From assembly GCA_937872165.1 (NCBI GenBank), contig CALMOR010000116.1, positions 16,550 to 42,432 of the forward strand: 25,883 bases of DNA, written 5' to 3'. Origin of the DNA: an uncultured Burkholderiales bacterium (GTDB taxonomy: Bacteria > Pseudomonadota > Gammaproteobacteria > Burkholderiales > Burkholderiaceae_D). The position numbers and the translations under genes are program-made. This document shows positions 24,948-25,883 of the stretch, piece by piece. Every line of letters begins with the position of its first letter. Position 1 is the stretch's first letter. The notes under the pieces are model-generated. The model searched no databases, was not told the origin of the DNA, and was given only the letters and a program-made list of their open reading frames with translations.

Positions 24948-25712
24948 ATGGACATCGAGACCCACCTCGACCACGACGTGCTGACCATCACCTTCAACCG
25001 GCCCGCGAAGAAGAACGCGATCACGGCCGCGATGTACCAGGCGCTCGCGGACGCGCTGCACGGCGGCGAGACCGACCCCGCGGTGCGCGCGATGCTGATC
25101 GTCGGGCAGCCCGCCATCTTCACCGCCGGCAACGACATCGAGGACTTCGTCAAGACGCCGCCGCATTCCGAGAACAGCCCGGTGTTCCGCTTCCTGCAGA
25201 CCATCGCCAACGCGCAGAAGCCGATCGTCGCGGCGGTGCGCGGCGCGGCGGTCGGCGTCGGCACGACGATGCTGCTGCACTGCGACCTCGTCTACGCCGG
25301 CCGCAGCGCGAAGTTCTCGATGCCGTTCGTCCAGCTCGGCATCTGCCCCGAGGCCGCATCGAGCCTGCTGCTGCCGCAGTTGATCGGCTACCGCCGGGCG
25401 GCCGCGAAGCTGCTGCTCGGCGAGCCGTTCGACGCCGACGAGGCGCTCGCCATCGGCTTCGTCAACCAGGTGCTCGCCGACGACGCCGTCGTCGCGCATG
25501 CCGAGGCGCAGGCCGCGAAGCTCGCGGCGCTGCCGCGCACGTCGGTCCGCACGACCAAGTGGTTGATGAAGGGCGACGGCGCGGCCGCCGTGACGGAGCG
25601 CATGCAGAAGGAGGGTGCGGCCTTTCGCGAGATGCTCGGGGCGCCGGAAGCGAAGGAAGCCTTCGCCGCGTTCTTCGAGAGACGGAAGCCGGACTTCAAG
25701 CAGTTCGTTTGA
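24948..25712 (+). CDS. Crotonase-family protein, probably delta3,delta2-enoyl-CoA isomerase-like
   Basis: Acts on enoyl-CoA esters. The 254-residue protein has the oxyanion-hole segments FTAGNDIEDF and GAAVGVGTT of the crotonase fold. Both glutamates used by enoyl-CoA hydratases are absent: Thr107 stands where the first is expected in GGGxE, and Phe127 (SMPFVQLG) where the second is expected in xPExxxG. It has CPEAASSLLLP with Glu135, the arrangement of ECI2/PECI-type delta3,delta2-enoyl-CoA isomerases (SPEGCSS). Isomerisation of a cis/trans-3-enoyl-CoA is therefore more likely than hydration. ATG 24948 has GGAGA five bases upstream. It is the last recognised gene; the 171 bases that follow show no gene or clear terminator. 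Confidence 0.9.
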   Translation: MDIETHLDHDVLTITFNRPAKKNAITAAMYQALADALHGGETDPAVRAMLIVGQPAIFTAGNDIEDFVKTPPHSENSPVFRFLQTIANAQKPIVAAVRGAAVGVGTTMLLHCDLVYAGRSAKFSMPFVQLGICPEAASSLLLPQLIGYRRAAAKLLLGEPFDADEALAIGFVNQVLADDAVVAHAEAQAAKLAALPRTSVRTTKWLMKGDGAAAVTERMQKEGAAFREMLGAPEAKEAFAAFFERRKPDFKQFV

Positions 25713-25883
25713 GGACCTGACGTCGCGATACGACGAGGGGCGGACGACCGGTGTCGCGTCTTCGCCCCCGCGCCGGGTTCCCGCCTTCGCGACCGACGCG
25801 CACGAGAGCACCGCGCCCGCTCGTCACCGGAGGCCGGACCGGAGTCCGCGCTTCATCGACGTGCGCGCGACCCGGCTACGGCC

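Noticed and set aside
25713..25883. Possible start or end of another gene at the right edge
   Set aside because: No frame gives a recognisable protein segment, and no SD-start pair or terminator is evident.

Overview
The window is a gene-dense, very GC-rich bacterial chromosome segment. Many start codons overlap the preceding stop (ATGA, GTGA, TTGA). The order aspS-nudB-EEP hydrolase-clsB and the protein sequences look like a betaproteobacterium, probably Burkholderiales or a relative; I cannot name the genus. I see no RNA genes, mobile elements, CRISPR arrays or long repeats. No gene-free gap exceeds 300 bases: the largest is the 286-base divergent control region at 21062-21347, and the last 171 bases (25713-25883) hold nothing I recognise.

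Region 1 (1-5597, + strand): the 5'-truncated aspS, then nudB (folate pathway Nudix hydrolase), a YbhP-like endonuclease/exonuclease/phosphatase protein, clsB (cardiolipin synthase) and the MBL-fold exonuclease of the ligase-associated DNA repair set.

Region 2 (5606-15284): the rest of that repair set (ATP-dependent ligase, Lhr-type DEXH helicase, PdeM endonuclease), followed by the Hsp15 gene. The set is interrupted three times: by an inverted CHASE3-GGDEF gene between exonuclease and ligase, by a DUF429 (RNase H-fold) gene translationally linked to the helicase gene, and by a polytopic GT-C-like membrane protein between helicase and pdeM.

Region 3 (15373-21120, - strand): six tightly packed genes behind a Fur-box-like site. 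In transcription order they encode a PepSY-type membrane protein, a secreted DUF2271 protein, a secreted DUF4198 protein, ApbE (FAD:protein FMN transferase), a membrane-anchored flavodoxin/FAD/NAD(P)H reductase, and an ArsB-type permease. The DUF2271 protein carries the sequence DGITGAT, a match to the ApbE flavinylation motif. I read the group as an iron-responsive electron-transfer chain running from NAD(P)H through cytosolic flavins and the membrane PepSY protein to a covalent FMN in the periplasm. This is the most interesting system in the window.

Region 4 (21259-25712, + strand): a TetR regulator with a palindromic operator inside its own promoter. It is followed by a DmdC-like acyl-CoA dehydrogenase, an AhpD/CMD-like protein, a PaaI-type thioesterase and a crotonase whose active site looks like a delta3,delta2-enoyl-CoA isomerase rather than a hydratase. 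Together these suggest a small TetR-controlled acyl-CoA degradation operon.
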